A DNA stretch of 64,000 bases from Ww85 sp963745765 (GTDB taxonomy: Bacteria; Desulfobacterota; Desulfobulbia; Desulfobulbales; Desulfocapsaceae), in assembly GCA_963745765.1 (NCBI GenBank), contig CAVUYQ010000015.1, positions 372,001 through 436,000 on the forward strand, in the 5' to 3' direction. Positions 8,786-17,680 of the stretch are shown here, in pieces (position 1 is the first letter of the stretch; the number at the start of each line of letters is the position of its first letter). The notes under the pieces were generated by a model. The model was not told where the DNA came from. It did no database searches and saw only the letters and a list, made by a program, of their open reading frames with translations. A program made the translations under genes and the position numbers.

Positions 8786-9664
8786 ATGGAGAAAAAACTT
8801 CTTGTGGCCATCAGCAACAATGCCGAACACCTCTTTAGCGTAAGATTTATCTGCTCATTCTTCAACGCTGCAGCCTATCACATAACCCTTTTTCATGTCT
8901 GTAACCGCAGCAGTAGCAGTATGAGCAATGTGTTGACGAATATGTGGGATGGGCCTGAAAGCAGCAATTTGGCGCAGATGACTGCCGGGGCCGGGCGGGC
9001 GATTAAAAAGACGGTAAGGTTTTTGACTGATTGTGATATAGCCATTGAAAGGGTTATCACCAAGGCAATCAGGGAACGTCAGGGTACTGTCAAGGATATC
9101 CTGACGGAAGGTTGTCAGGGACTTTACGATGCTGTTGTTCTTGGTAGACGGGCATCCTATGCACTGCAATGGCTGGTCGAACGTCCTGCCGATGAGACCA
9201 TGCAGTCTATGATCAGGGAATATTCCTGCACCTCACCCCTGTGGATCTGTCCCGCACCGGAGCAGGGCCGAAAGAATGTGCTTGTCTGTGTTGATGGTTC
9301 CGAAAATGCTTACCGGGCGGTCGATCATGTCGGCTATTTTCTTGCCGATCAGGATCAGCATGTCATAACCCTGCTTTATGTGAAGAATGTAAACAGCCCC
9401 GATGGTGCGGATATCTTCCAGAGAGCCGAGACCATCCTGCACGAACATAACATCAAAAAGGAACGTATCAAGCGGAGTTCGCAATGGGGATTGACCATTG
9501 CCGGCGTGATTCTCAGTGAAATCGAACAAGGCGGGTATGGAGCCGTGGCGATGGGCATGTATGGTCAGGATATAGATCAGCAAAAGGCTTTCAGGTTGGC
9601 GGGGACAACGACATCAAAACTTATCAGCAAGATAGAAAAGGCGTCACTCTGGTGCTGTCCGTAA
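8786..9664 (+). CDS. Universal stress protein, tandem UspA domains
   Basis: A 292-residue protein with two UspA folds. The first starts at KKLLVAISNNAEHLFSV and is less conserved. The second starts around residue 165 with RKNVLVCVDGSENAYRAVDH and ends with the MGMYGQDIDQQKAF nucleotide-loop region. The first domain lacks a clear G-2x-G-9x-G loop, so only the second may bind ATP. ATG 8786 has AGGAGGGGG upstream. It lies 200 bases after the HAD-ATPase gene on the same strand. Length is normal for the tandem-domain class common in sulfate reducers. Confidence 0.88.
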   Translation: MEKKLLVAISNNAEHLFSVRFICSFFNAAAYHITLFHVCNRSSSSMSNVLTNMWDGPESSNLAQMTAGAGRAIKKTVRFLTDCDIAIERVITKAIRERQGTVKDILTEGCQGLYDAVVLGRRASYALQWLVERPADETMQSMIREYSCTSPLWICPAPEQGRKNVLVCVDGSENAYRAVDHVGYFLADQDQHVITLLYVKNVNSPDGADIFQRAETILHEHNIKKERIKRSSQWGLTIAGVILSEIEQGGYGAVAMGMYGQDIDQQKAFRLAGTTTSKLISKIEKASLWCCP

Positions 9665-9960
9665 TGCAAATCCAGAGAATCGTGCTGTTCTCTTCAGCTG
9701 TTTCTCCTCTATCTTTTTCAGCCTGACAGAGAGGTTCACCCGTGAACGCCAGGCTAAAGGTTTTTCAGTCCCTCGGTAATGCCGGCCTGCTCGAAGTTTA
9801 TCTGCAGAGAATACTCACCTGACTCTTCAGCCTTGCTCATTTTGAATCCCAATTTCCTGCCCAGTGCCAGCATCCCCTTATTTTCTCTCAGGACGACTCC
9901 GTAAATCTTCTCAAAACCCCGTTTTTCAGTAATCAGCAGACAGTGACGCAACAGGCTGGC

Positions 9961-10013
9961 CCAATGTTCCGACTCATCAGCAATGCTTCTTCTGAAGTAC
10001 CGGCTGTCTCTGT
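9961..10013. repeat. 53-base imperfect direct repeat, copy A
   Basis: This stretch matches 10170-10222 at 48 of 53 positions by eye, in the same orientation. The other copy encodes the start of the ATP-grasp domain of the decayed synthetase. This copy sits exactly where the ATP-grasp and GNAT remnants are joined and is out of frame with the GNAT part. It looks like a scar of the rearrangement that destroyed the gene. Confidence 0.75.
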
Positions 10014-10169
10014 TCGAACCGGCTATCTTTCTTATATCGATGAGCGCCTTGCATAATCTCTTGATACGCTTTACGCACGTCACTATCCGAGCGCAGGTCA
10101 AGGCACACCCCTCCCGCCTCTGTTTTATGAATAATATCAGGCGAGTTGAGTTTCATCACTACCGGATAG

Positions 10170-10222
10170 CCAATGCTCCGGCTCATCAGCGAGGCTTCTT
10201 CTGAAGTTCCGGCTGTCTCTGT
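10170..10222. repeat. 53-base imperfect direct repeat, copy B
   Basis: Partner of the repeat at 9961-10013. On the minus strand it encodes TETAGTSEEASLMSRSIG, which is normal ATP-grasp sequence, so this is the original copy. Confidence 0.75.
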
Positions 10223-11519
10223 ACGGATGACAGGCAGCCCATAAGCGGTAAGGAGTTGCCGGACATCAGCTTCAGGAATAAAGCCATCTTCAAAAAAGGA
10301 GGACTGAAATATCTGCACCGTGTTTCGGTCAATGACCACATCTCTCGTCAGTTTTGGCACCACTTCCAGAAGCAGTTCCTGGTTTTTGGTGAAGGTAACC
10401 ACATGCAGGAAGGTCTGAATAGCCGACTCGGGTGTGTCAAAGGTGGGAAATCCGGCATCATTGAGGTATTGCCTGGCCTGCTCGATACTCTGGCCGCCCA
10501 TCCAGCAGGTAAGCACTGGTAATTTATTATTTTGTATCACACTTGTAAGCGCTTCAGCGACTGGTAGCGGCGCCGTCATGGCCTGTGGTACATGAATTAC
10601 CAGGACTCCGTCAAATTCATCAGTACGAAGACAGGTCTCCAGAACGTTGTGAAAACGTTCCGGGAGATCCATCGCCGAGCAAGTCAATGGGGTTGTTGTG
10701 ACTCCAGCAGGACGGCAGTATGGTGTCGAGACTGGCACATGTTTCCGGCTTCAGGGGTGCCGGTTCATAGCCTTGGCTGGCCAGGAAATCAGCCGCCATT
10801 ACCCCGGGTCCCCCGCCATTGGTGATTATCGCCAGACGTGGGCCGCGTGGGCGGGGTTGTTTGGCCAGCAGTTCGGCACAATCGAACAATTCCTGGATAG
10901 TATTGACCCTGACGATACCGGCCCGCTTGAAGGCCGCATCGTAGATGTCATCCTCCCCGACCAATGCCCCGGTGTGGGAAGAGGCGGCTCGGGCTCCGGC
11001 TGCACTCCTGCCGGCCTTCAGGATAAGAATAGGTTTATGCCGCGATACAGCGCGTGCCGCACTCATGAATTTCCTGCTATTTGTTACATGTTCGATATAA
11101 AGAAGAATGCTTTTTACCGCAGGGTCATTGCCGAGATAATCAATCATATCCCCAAAATCGACATCCAGCATGGAGCCGATACTGACAAAATCGCTGAAAC
11201 CGATTTGTTCTTTGAGGGCCAGGTCCAGAATGGCGGAACAAACAGCGCCACTCTGTGAAACAAATGCCAGGTGTCCCGGTTGAACCATCCCGTCTGCAAA
11301 GGTGGCATTAAGCTTTCCTCCAGGTCGAATCAGGCCGAGACAATTGGGGCCGATTATGCGAAACCCTGCAGGCAAGGCTGCTTCGCGGATTTCAGTTTCA
11401 ATCCTGAGCCCGTCAGCACCTGTTTCCTTGCCACCGGCAGAAATGACGATCGCCCCGCCTATCTCCTTCTTAATGCAGTCCCTGATGAGCTCAGGTACGG
11501 TTAGGATAGGGAGTTGCGA

Positions 11520-11979
11520 TTATCCCGGGATAGGCATGGATTACTAGATGCCGGGGGGCAGGGTCACTTGTTGGTGATAATGAGTATACGGGCATTAACA
11601 ATGACATTGTCTCGATGGGAAATTTGGAGAAGCTCTGTTGTACAAGGATTTACGGATGGTGTCAGGATTTTTTACAGTATGCGCGAAATCCTGACGGTGA
11701 CCCATTCATTACCTGACTACCTTTTGTCTGCTACCCGGGGGATGGTAGAGAATGTTTTTCTTTGATGAGTAACACAGAACAGCCCGGGAAAGCGGTTTAC
11801 AATGATTTTGCCGTCGGCCGCCGGGGAAAAGGGTAACAGGGAAATGCTGCGGCATGCCTTGTGCATAGGCGTTATTCATTATTGACAAGCCTGCAATTTT
11901 ACTGGAAAGATAGTTTCAGAGGGAAATTGATGCCGGTTATAAACCGAAAACTATTCGTCAGGCCGCAAGGTGGACCGCC
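11520..11979 (+). other. Intergenic region upstream of the sensor kinase
   Basis: About 460 bases without a convincing gene. It lies between the divergent decayed synthetase and the sensor kinase. A TTGACA box at 11882-11887 could be part of a weak sigma-70 promoter for the kinase, but no good -10 box is found at the right distance. No further synthetase coding can be recognised beyond the stop at 11520. Confidence 0.5.
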
Positions 11980-13470
11980 ATGTTACTGTCCTTAAGTCTC
12001 AGGACCAAAATTGTTTGTATTCTTGCAACAATAGCTGCAATAGCATTGATCAGCTGTGCCGGCATGCTCTGGTATACCTTCCAGATTGACACCATGCTCA
12101 GTGGTATGGTGAACAAAGAACTGATTCTCTACAAGGCGGCGCAGGATATGGAGCTTGCCCTGGCCAACCAGAAGGGCTTTCTGACCTATTATTTTGTCGA
12201 TGGCGAGAGTAAGTGGCTCAACTCCCTCGGTCAATATCGTCAGCTTTTCAAGCAAAGCCTTGAAAGGGCATCATCACTGGAACTCAACGGTCAGCAAAAA
12301 GAGACCATCGCTCTTATTGAACGCCAGTACAACAAATACATAGAGGCAAAAGACCTGGCCATTGAGAATTATAAAACCAATCCTATTCCAGAGAGTATTT
12401 CCAGCTATCACGAAAAGACAAGAGATGTTTTTTTTAACTTGCTTCAGCTCTGTCGTAAGTTCAGCCTGGATCAGTGGCGCGGTATTCAGGTGGCCGAAAA
12501 AAACAGTCAGCAGCGCTCCTTGCAATTCCGGCTCGTGGCCTTCGGAATCATCCTTGTTTTCATGGCCTTTTGCGGTCTGTTGATTTTTGTTCTCTACACA
12601 CAGATTCTCGGCCCGATACGCGGGCTTGCCATTGAAACGGGAGGATCACCGAGTGACAGTTCCAGAGACGAGGTGGTTTCGCTGAAGCGCTCATTCAATG
12701 GTATGATGAGGGATATCGGCGAAACGCACGATGAACTGGAAAAAAGCCGCAAGCACCTGTTACAGGTGGAACGAATGGCCATGGTCGGCGAATTGGCGGC
12801 GGGAGTCGCTCATACCATTAGAAACCCGTTCACCTCAATTAAGATGCGGATGTTTTCCCTGGCCCGTTCTTTAGACCTGAGCGATGTGCAGAATGAAGAT
12901 CTCACGGTTATCTCGGATGAAATCGGCAGGATAGATAAGATTGTCCAGAATTTTCTGGAGTTTGCCCGACCGCCAAAACTCAAGCTTGCAGCATATCAAC
13001 TGGGAGGTCTGATCTCCGCTGTGAACAGCCTGCTGGAATACCGGCTCAAAGAATACAGTGTTGAACTTATCTATGATTTCAAGCCTGACCTTCCCCAGAT
13101 AATAGTCGATTCTGACAGGATAAAGGAGGCCCTGGTCAACCTGATAACCAATTCCTGTGAGGCGATGGAGACAGGCGGCAGGATTTATATTTTTGAAACG
13201 CGTGAACAGGATCCGGATATCGGAGAAGTTGCGGTTATCACGCTTAGAGATAGCGGACCCGGAATACCCGAGGAAATTATCCATAAAATCACGACCCCTT
13301 TTTTTACGACGAAAGAAGACGGATCAGGTCTTGGTTTGAGCATTGTTGCCAGGATTGTCCGTGAGCACAGAGGCAAACTGATCATTTCCTCTCCGGTTGA
13401 TCAGGGTGCTGAATTTACAATCAAGTTGCCCGCAAAGAGGAATGATCATGAGCCTGATAGTAATTATTGA
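11980..13470 (+). CDS. Membrane-bound sensor histidine kinase
   Basis: A 496-residue NtrB/ZraS-like kinase. A first membrane helix lies at about residues 9-33 and a second at about 183-208, with a helical periplasmic sensor of about 150 residues between them. A HAMP-like linker follows. The HisKA phosphorylation motif is GELAAGVAHTIRNPFTSIKM (His near residue 282). The ATPase part shows the N box LVNLITNSCEAMETGG, the DSGPGIP G1 box, the PFFTTK F box and the GSGLGLSIV G2 box. All catalytic elements are present, so it should be active. The response regulator gene overlaps its 3' end by 23 bases, a translationally coupled pair. The signal is unknown; the neighbouring stress proteins suggest envelope or energy stress. 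Confidence 0.92.
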   Translation: MLLSLSLRTKIVCILATIAAIALISCAGMLWYTFQIDTMLSGMVNKELILYKAAQDMELALANQKGFLTYYFVDGESKWLNSLGQYRQLFKQSLERASSLELNGQQKETIALIERQYNKYIEAKDLAIENYKTNPIPESISSYHEKTRDVFFNLLQLCRKFSLDQWRGIQVAEKNSQQRSLQFRLVAFGIILVFMAFCGLLIFVLYTQILGPIRGLAIETGGSPSDSSRDEVVSLKRSFNGMMRDIGETHDELEKSRKHLLQVERMAMVGELAAGVAHTIRNPFTSIKMRMFSLARSLDLSDVQNEDLTVISDEIGRIDKIVQNFLEFARPPKLKLAAYQLGGLISAVNSLLEYRLKEYSVELIYDFKPDLPQIIVDSDRIKEALVNLITNSCEAMETGGRIYIFETREQDPDIGEVAVITLRDSGPGIPEEIIHKITTPFFTTKEDGSGLGLSIVARIVREHRGKLIISSPVDQGAEFTIKLPAKRNDHEPDSNY

Positions 13471-14839
13471 TGATGATCAGCAACTGTGCCTCAGCTTCAC
13501 TAAAATTCTGTCCCAGGACGGCTACAAAACGGACGCCGCTCATAGTGGCCGGGAAGGAATCGAGCTGGTAAAATCGCTCCGGCCCGACCTGGTAATCCTC
13601 GACATCAGGCTTCCTGATATCAGCGGCATAGAGGTCTTTGTAGCTATCCATGAACTCTTTCCAAAGCTTCCCGTTATTATCATTACCGCCTATGGCAGCA
13701 CAGAGACTGCAATAGGGGCGATTCAGAAAGGAGCTTACGATTACATCTACAAACCTTTCGACGTCCCTCAAATGCTGCAGCTCATTGGCAAGGCTCTGAT
13801 CGCCGGACGCTGCATGTCCTCACCTGTCGATGTCAATCCCGGTCCCGAGTCTCTTTCAGACAGGGATGCTCTGGTGGGAAACAGCAGTCAGATGCTCAAT
13901 GTATATAAGGCCATTGGCAGGGTATCGTCGACGGATGCCACGGTTCTCATCCGGGGAGAGTCCGGAACCGGAAAGGAGCTTGTTTCGAGGGCAATTTACA
14001 ATCATTCACTACGCGTTGATAAACCCTTTGTGGTAATCAATTGTGTGGCAATTCCTGAAACACTGCTTGAGAGTGAATTATTTGGTTATGAGAAAGGCAC
14101 CTTTACCGGCGCGGTCCACCGGCGTGTCGGGAAGATAGAACAGGCCCGGGGCGGAACCGTTTTTCTCGATGAAATCGGTGATATGCCGCTGAGTATCCAG
14201 GCAAAGTTTTTGCGGCTACTGCAGGAAAATAGTATTGAAAGACTGGGAGGAAAAGAGCCCATCGAGGTTGACGTCAGGATTCTTGCCGCGACAAATCGTA
14301 ACCTTGAGACCGCCGTCGCAGCGGGAACTTTCAGGGAAGATCTCTACTATCGGCTCCGGGTGGTTACCATAACCCTGCCTCCACTCAGGGAACGTACAAG
14401 TGATATCGTTCACCTGTCCCACTATTTGCTGGCCAGGCTGGCAAATGAGATGTCGCTCATCAATCCCAGTATTACCGAGGCCGCCTTGCAGAAAATCACT
14501 CGGTATGATTGGCCTGGTAACATTCGGGAACTCTCCAATACGCTGAAAAGATCGCTCATTTTTAATCGAGGCGCACCTCTTCAGCCTGATGACATCATCT
14601 TTCCCGCTTCGGGACAGGCACCGGACAATGACAACGGTAGTCTGGACGTCTCAGAAAGTTTGCGGGGCTGGATCCGTTCGGTTCTCGAATCTGAGAATAA
14701 AGAAAGACTTTTTGAGTCCTGCCTTGACCATATTGCTTCACTTCTCATTCAGGAGGCGCTCGATCTTACGCACAATAATCGTTCTCAGGCGGCAAAAATA
14801 CTGGGAATATCCAGGCCGACGCTGCATGCTAAAAATTGA
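13448..14839 (+). CDS. NtrC-family sigma-54-dependent response regulator (short C-terminal frameshift)
   Basis: About 463 residues: a receiver domain (IIDDDQQ acidic pair, phospho-Asp in VILDIRLPDISG near residue 52, Lys in YIYKPFD), an AAA+ domain with Walker A GESGTGKE near residue 168, the sigma-54 loop KGTFTGA (Ala to Thr in the usual GAFTGA), FLDEIGDMPL and R-finger sequence, and a Fis-type HTH. ATG 13448 is chosen because AAAGAGG lies 7 bases upstream. The HTH ends early: a run of five A at 14831-14835 gives KN-stop, while one A fewer would give AKIEKYDIGS and a stop at about 14879, the usual Fis ending. The missing residues are at the extreme end, so DNA binding may be retained. It likely activates the sigma-54 promoter at 15026. 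Confidence 0.92.
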   Translation: MSLIVIIDDDQQLCLSFTKILSQDGYKTDAAHSGREGIELVKSLRPDLVILDIRLPDISGIEVFVAIHELFPKLPVIIITAYGSTETAIGAIQKGAYDYIYKPFDVPQMLQLIGKALIAGRCMSSPVDVNPGPESLSDRDALVGNSSQMLNVYKAIGRVSSTDATVLIRGESGTGKELVSRAIYNHSLRVDKPFVVINCVAIPETLLESELFGYEKGTFTGAVHRRVGKIEQARGGTVFLDEIGDMPLSIQAKFLRLLQENSIERLGGKEPIEVDVRILAATNRNLETAVAAGTFREDLYYRLRVVTITLPPLRERTSDIVHLSHYLLARLANEMSLINPSITEAALQKITRYDWPGNIRELSNTLKRSLIFNRGAPLQPDDIIFPASGQAPDNDNGSLDVSESLRGWIRSVLESENKERLFESCLDHIASLLIQEALDLTHNNRSQAAKILGISRPTLHAKN

Positions 14840-15025
14840 AAAATATGATATTGGTTCGCACCCGGCAAGCCGTCAGTAGGAGCCGGTTGTCTCCGTTTGG
14901 CTTTTACCCGTCGCTCCGTTTCTGATAGTTTCGGGATCTTTTGACTTTCCCTGCTTGCCCTCCTTCCGCCCCCTTCGGGCAAAATACCTCATTTCTTCAT
15001 CGATGATAGTCACAATACCCTATAG

Positions 15026-15040
15026 TGGCACGGTAATTGC
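15026..15040 (+). promoter_or_regulatory. Sigma-54 (RpoN) promoter
   Basis: TGGCAC, five bases (GGTAA), then TTGC is an exact match to the -24/-12 consensus with exact spacing. It lies about 145 bases upstream of the universal stress gene at 15184 and directly after the NtrC-type regulator gene. The simplest reading is that the kinase-regulator pair at 11980-14839 turns on this stress gene through this promoter. Confidence 0.82.
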
Positions 15041-15183
15041 TGATCTATAGGTGAGAGCGGCAAAACACTGCCGGGCATGGCAATAGGAAGAATCCTGATC
15101 CACCATAGGCAACAGCTTATGTCAGGTTCCTTAAGGATGTTATTGATAACAGTACAACCAGATCAAGGCAAGGAGGACGTGAA

Positions 15184-15663
15184 ATGAACGCTATCCGTAG
15201 AGTAATGACGTGCGTGGATGTATCTGAGTATTCGAAAGAGACCATCGAGTTTTCATTGGCATTGACCGAGGAGAGCAAGATGGAAAATGTTTTTTTTAGT
15301 GTCGTGGACAGCAGGGATATTGATGCGGTGAAGATGGCCGCCCGCTACTATCCCGAACTGGTCTATGTCCAGAGCTTCATTGAAAAAGCAACAGCTGAGC
15401 GCCAGCAGCATATCAAGGACCTGATAAAAGAGCATTTCCCGTCAGTCACCAAGGACTTCAAAATCATCGTTCAAGTGGGACATCCTGTCGGGGAGATATT
15501 GGAAGCGATAGAAACGGAAAAAATTGACCTCGTTGTCATGGGCAACAAGGGAAGTACCAACCTTACCAGAACGCTTTTCGGCTCTGTTGCCGAGAAAGTG
15601 TTCAGACATTCACCTGTTCCTGTATTGAGCTTCAGGGATCGTAAAAAATTTCATCGTGATTGA
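15184..15663 (+). CDS. Universal stress protein, single UspA domain
   Basis: A 159-residue UspA protein. The start is MNAIRRVMTCVDVSEYSKET with a strand-Asp pattern (MTCVDVS). The C-terminal loop is GNKGSTNLTRTLFGSVAEKV, which gives a G-2x-G/S-type ATP loop. ATG 15184 has AAGGAGGACG upstream. A strong sigma-54 promoter lies about 145 bases upstream, and a symmetrical hairpin follows the stop. It is therefore a single-gene transcript probably under control of the two-component pair just upstream. Confidence 0.92.
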   Translation: MNAIRRVMTCVDVSEYSKETIEFSLALTEESKMENVFFSVVDSRDIDAVKMAARYYPELVYVQSFIEKATAERQQHIKDLIKEHFPSVTKDFKIIVQVGHPVGEILEAIETEKIDLVVMGNKGSTNLTRTLFGSVAEKVFRHSPVPVLSFRDRKKFHRD

Positions 15664-15715
15664 TGCCTGCCACTTTCCCGACCTTGCGATTACCCTTCCG
15701 GAAACATAAGAAAAG

Positions 15716-15747
15716 AAGCAGGCAGCTTTCTTCAGCTGCCTGCTTTT
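15716..15747. terminator. Bidirectional rho-independent terminator
   Basis: An 11-base perfect stem (AAGCAGGCAGC paired with GCTGCCTGCTT) with an 8-base loop, flanked by A on the left and TTTT on the right. It lies between the convergent stress protein gene and the minus-strand receiver gene, whose stop codon falls inside the loop. It can serve both transcripts. Confidence 0.85.
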
Positions 15748-16124
15748 GATTTGAAACAGGCTTTTACCGTTTCCTTTATAGAGCCAATGCTTGAGGCGCT
15801 CTTTATTATGATTTGGCTGTTCTGAGCAGATTCCAGCTCGATAGAAACATCATCGTAGGTGTGCAGCAGTATCCGGGGAGAGGACTTCTTTTTCAGGAGT
15901 TTTTTCAAGGCATGATGTTCGTCGGGTGAAAACAGTTCAGGATCAAGAATGACCAGGTCCGGAGAGGTTGACGCGCATATCAGGTTGCAGGCATCGATCC
16001 CTTTGTCGGCGCAGGAAATTGTATATCCTTCTTTTTCTAATTCTCGTTTTAAAAAATCTCTGACATGATGATTGGTATCAGTTACCAGGATATGAAATGA
16101 TCCTCGTTCAGGTTTGATTTTCAT
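15732..16124 (-). CDS. Stand-alone receiver-domain protein (CheY-like)
   Basis: A 130-residue receiver domain with no output domain. The phosphoacceptor Asp is in DLVILDPELF, the first acidic residue in ILVTDTN, and the Lys in IIIKSAS. The acidic pair is reduced to a single Asp (TDTN rather than xDD), so metal binding and phosphorylation may be weaker than normal. It is the last gene of the minus-strand signalling island, after a 400-base gap holding an inverted repeat. Its partner is unknown. Confidence 0.75.
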   Translation of the reverse strand: MKIKPERGSFHILVTDTNHHVRDFLKRELEKEGYTISCADKGIDACNLICASTSPDLVILDPELFSPDEHHALKKLLKKKSSPRILLHTYDDVSIELESAQNSQIIIKSASSIGSIKETVKACFKSKAGS

Positions 16125-16532
16125 TATGCGCTCTCAAAGCAACAACTAGCCGGGATGTTTTAATATGCCTTCAGTATTTTTAGATAACACCACCGTAAAG
16201 AATACGTCTGTCCTTCAGGCGTCGCTTGCTCAGACGATTCCGGTTCTGGAAACCGGGTATTTTACACGTTGTAAAATATCCTGACATGATTCTTCTGTAT
16301 TCTCTCCGTTACCCTGGAATGAAGGCGGGCGGTTGCCTTGTCATGTGCTGTAGGATTCATTAAAGCACGTCACGCATGCACACCATCGATGAGGCTGTAT
16401 GCTTGGCTCGTCGCCGAAAATTGATTCGGGGCTCTTCCCCTGTTTATTCGTTTGTTACTATCTATGCTGCTGCATAAAATGTTCCAGAGAATGCTTGTCC
16501 AGGGCCTCATGGAATCAGGTCAGATGATTTTC
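16125..16532. other. Intergenic region with a regulatory-looking inverted repeat
   Basis: About 410 bases between two minus-strand signalling genes. No gene is recognised; the short plus-strand frame at 16452-16721 is antisense to the kinase-like gene. The notable element is the inverted repeat at 16258-16278. Confidence 0.5.
16258..16278. promoter_or_regulatory. Perfect 9-base inverted repeat, possible operator
   Basis: TATTTTACA, a CGT spacer and TGTAAAATA form a perfect dyad 134 bases upstream of the receiver gene that starts at 16124. The AT-rich arms and 3-base spacer look more like a dimeric regulator site than a terminator, since no T run follows on either strand. Confidence 0.5.
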
Positions 16533-17186
16533 TCATCGATGATTAATTGTTGCCGGGAAACTGATAATAAGCCTGGTATCTTCACAACGGCAGGTGGCTC
16601 CAATGAGGTCGGCAAGGATACGCTCGTCATCCGGCGTTGTTTCAAGCAAAAGGGATTCCTGTTTCTCTACCTGCATATCGATGATGATAGTTGCATTATC
16701 CGCAGACGCGTGAATCACTAGAGTACCACCCTCGCTTGGCATACGCCCGTAGAGGCGACAGAGTGTTAAATATAACAGTGACTCAAGGGGGAAAAGATAG
16801 GTATGAATACAAAGGCCTGACGGACAGGAAACCGAGACTGTTGTTTTTTTCATCGCCGCTTGACGCGCCGTCAGCGCAACGGCAAGAGACAGCGTTTCAG
16901 CAAGGTTTGCCTGCGCTAAGAAAGAATCGGCACTATGGGCAAATTGATTAAGATTTTTCATTATCATGTTTGATCTGGCAACCTGTTTCATAATGCTTGA
17001 AACGGCAGATTGCACACGTCCAGACGGGACGCCGCCGTCTTCTTCGGTCATACCGGCAAGATCGTCCAGGAGTCCGGCATTTTCGTTTATAATTGATAAG
17101 GTATTTTTGATTTCATGAGAGATTGAGGCAGAGGCTCTGGCGAAAACCCTCAGACATATTTCGTTACTATTTTTTGTATTTTCCAT
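16533..17186 (-). CDS. Histidine-kinase-like protein with degenerate ATPase domain
   Basis: A 217-residue soluble protein. Its N-terminal third has a good HisKA motif (SASISHEIKNTLSIINENAG, His near residue 24), followed by the second dimerisation helix. The C-terminal part has the position and secondary-structure feel of a HATPase domain but shows no N box, no DxGxG G1 box and no GxGLG G2 box. It therefore could accept or pass phosphate (a phosphotransfer-like role) but probably cannot autophosphorylate. No membrane segment or sensor domain is present. It sits 92 bases after the receiver gene at 17279 on the same strand. ATG 17186 is the only reasonable start. Confidence 0.72.
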   Translation of the reverse strand: MENTKNSNEICLRVFARASASISHEIKNTLSIINENAGLLDDLAGMTEEDGGVPSGRVQSAVSSIMKQVARSNMIMKNLNQFAHSADSFLAQANLAETLSLAVALTARQAAMKKTTVSVSCPSGLCIHTYLFPLESLLYLTLCRLYGRMPSEGGTLVIHASADNATIIIDMQVEKQESLLLETTPDDERILADLIGATCRCEDTRLIISFPATINHR

Positions 17187-17278
17187 GTTAATCGGGTGTT
17201 GCCTTCTGTGTTGAGGAGCGTTGTCTGATCAGGAGCAACCGCACCATCCTGTGCGCCAGCTCTTACTCTGTTGTCGGT

Positions 17279-17680
17279 TCAATTGTCGCATCCGTCATTT
17301 TTTTCTTTAAATGCAGCTTCTATTTTTTCAATCAGCCGATTGAGATCAACCGGTTTCATAACGTAATCGTAAGCCCCCAGTTTCATGCCTTCCTGACCAG
17401 TTTCAAAGGAGCCGTGCCCGGTGAGAATGATCACTTGTATAGCAGGATAGACCTGCTTTAGTTTGGCCAGGACCTCCAGACCGTCAATATCCGGCATTTT
17501 CAGGTCAAGAAGCAGTACATCCGGTTGATCCTGCTCTATTGCACTGAGAGCGTCCTCGCCGGAAGTGGCCATGGCCGTGTTGAATTTTCTCAACTGCAGC
17601 CGGGTGACAAGTGTTGATGCAAATTCAATCTCATCGTCTGCGATAAGTACTTTAATATTGTCTTTATTCGTCTCGATCAT
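17279..17680 (-). CDS. Response regulator, receiver domain only
   Basis: About 133 residues from ATG 17680: MIETNKDNIKVLIADDEIEF, phospho-Asp in LLLDLKMPDIDGLE, Thr in ILTGHGS and Lys in YVMKPVD, so all receiver residues are intact. The open frame extends upstream to 17734, but the ATG at 17680 overlaps the 3' end of the sensor kinase by 17 bases, the usual coupled arrangement. No output domain. It is closely similar in style (LTGHGSFETGQEGMKLGA) to the receivers at 23.0, 25.2 and 30.3 kb, so these form a paralogous set. Confidence 0.9.
   Translation of the reverse strand: MIETNKDNIKVLIADDEIEFASTLVTRLQLRKFNTAMATSGEDALSAIEQDQPDVLLLDLKMPDIDGLEVLAKLKQVYPAIQVIILTGHGSFETGQEGMKLGAYDYVMKPVDLNRLIEKIEAAFKEKNDGCDN

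Larger units (their letters stand above)
9754..11519 (-). pseudogene. Decayed ADP-forming acyl-CoA synthetase / GNAT acetyltransferase (Pat-like)
   Basis: Three minus-strand frames together resemble a protein-acetyltransferase-type (CoA-binding, CoA-ligase, ATP-grasp, GNAT) polypeptide. The first (about 11519-10620) holds the GFRIIGPNCLGLI and SSHTGALVGEDDIYDAAFKR motifs. After a frameshift near 10680 the second (to about 9977) continues with the ligase linker and the start of ATP-grasp (GYPVVMKLNSPDIIHKTEAG). The third (to 9754) holds only the end of a GNAT domain (VVLRENKGMLALGRKLGF). The N-terminal CoA-binding half upstream of the in-frame stop at 11520-11522 is missing, and the second half of ATP-grasp and the start of GNAT are deleted. 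A 53-base imperfect repeat marks the deletion point. The intact protein would have acylated lysines or made acyl-CoA; this copy cannot. Confidence 0.85.
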
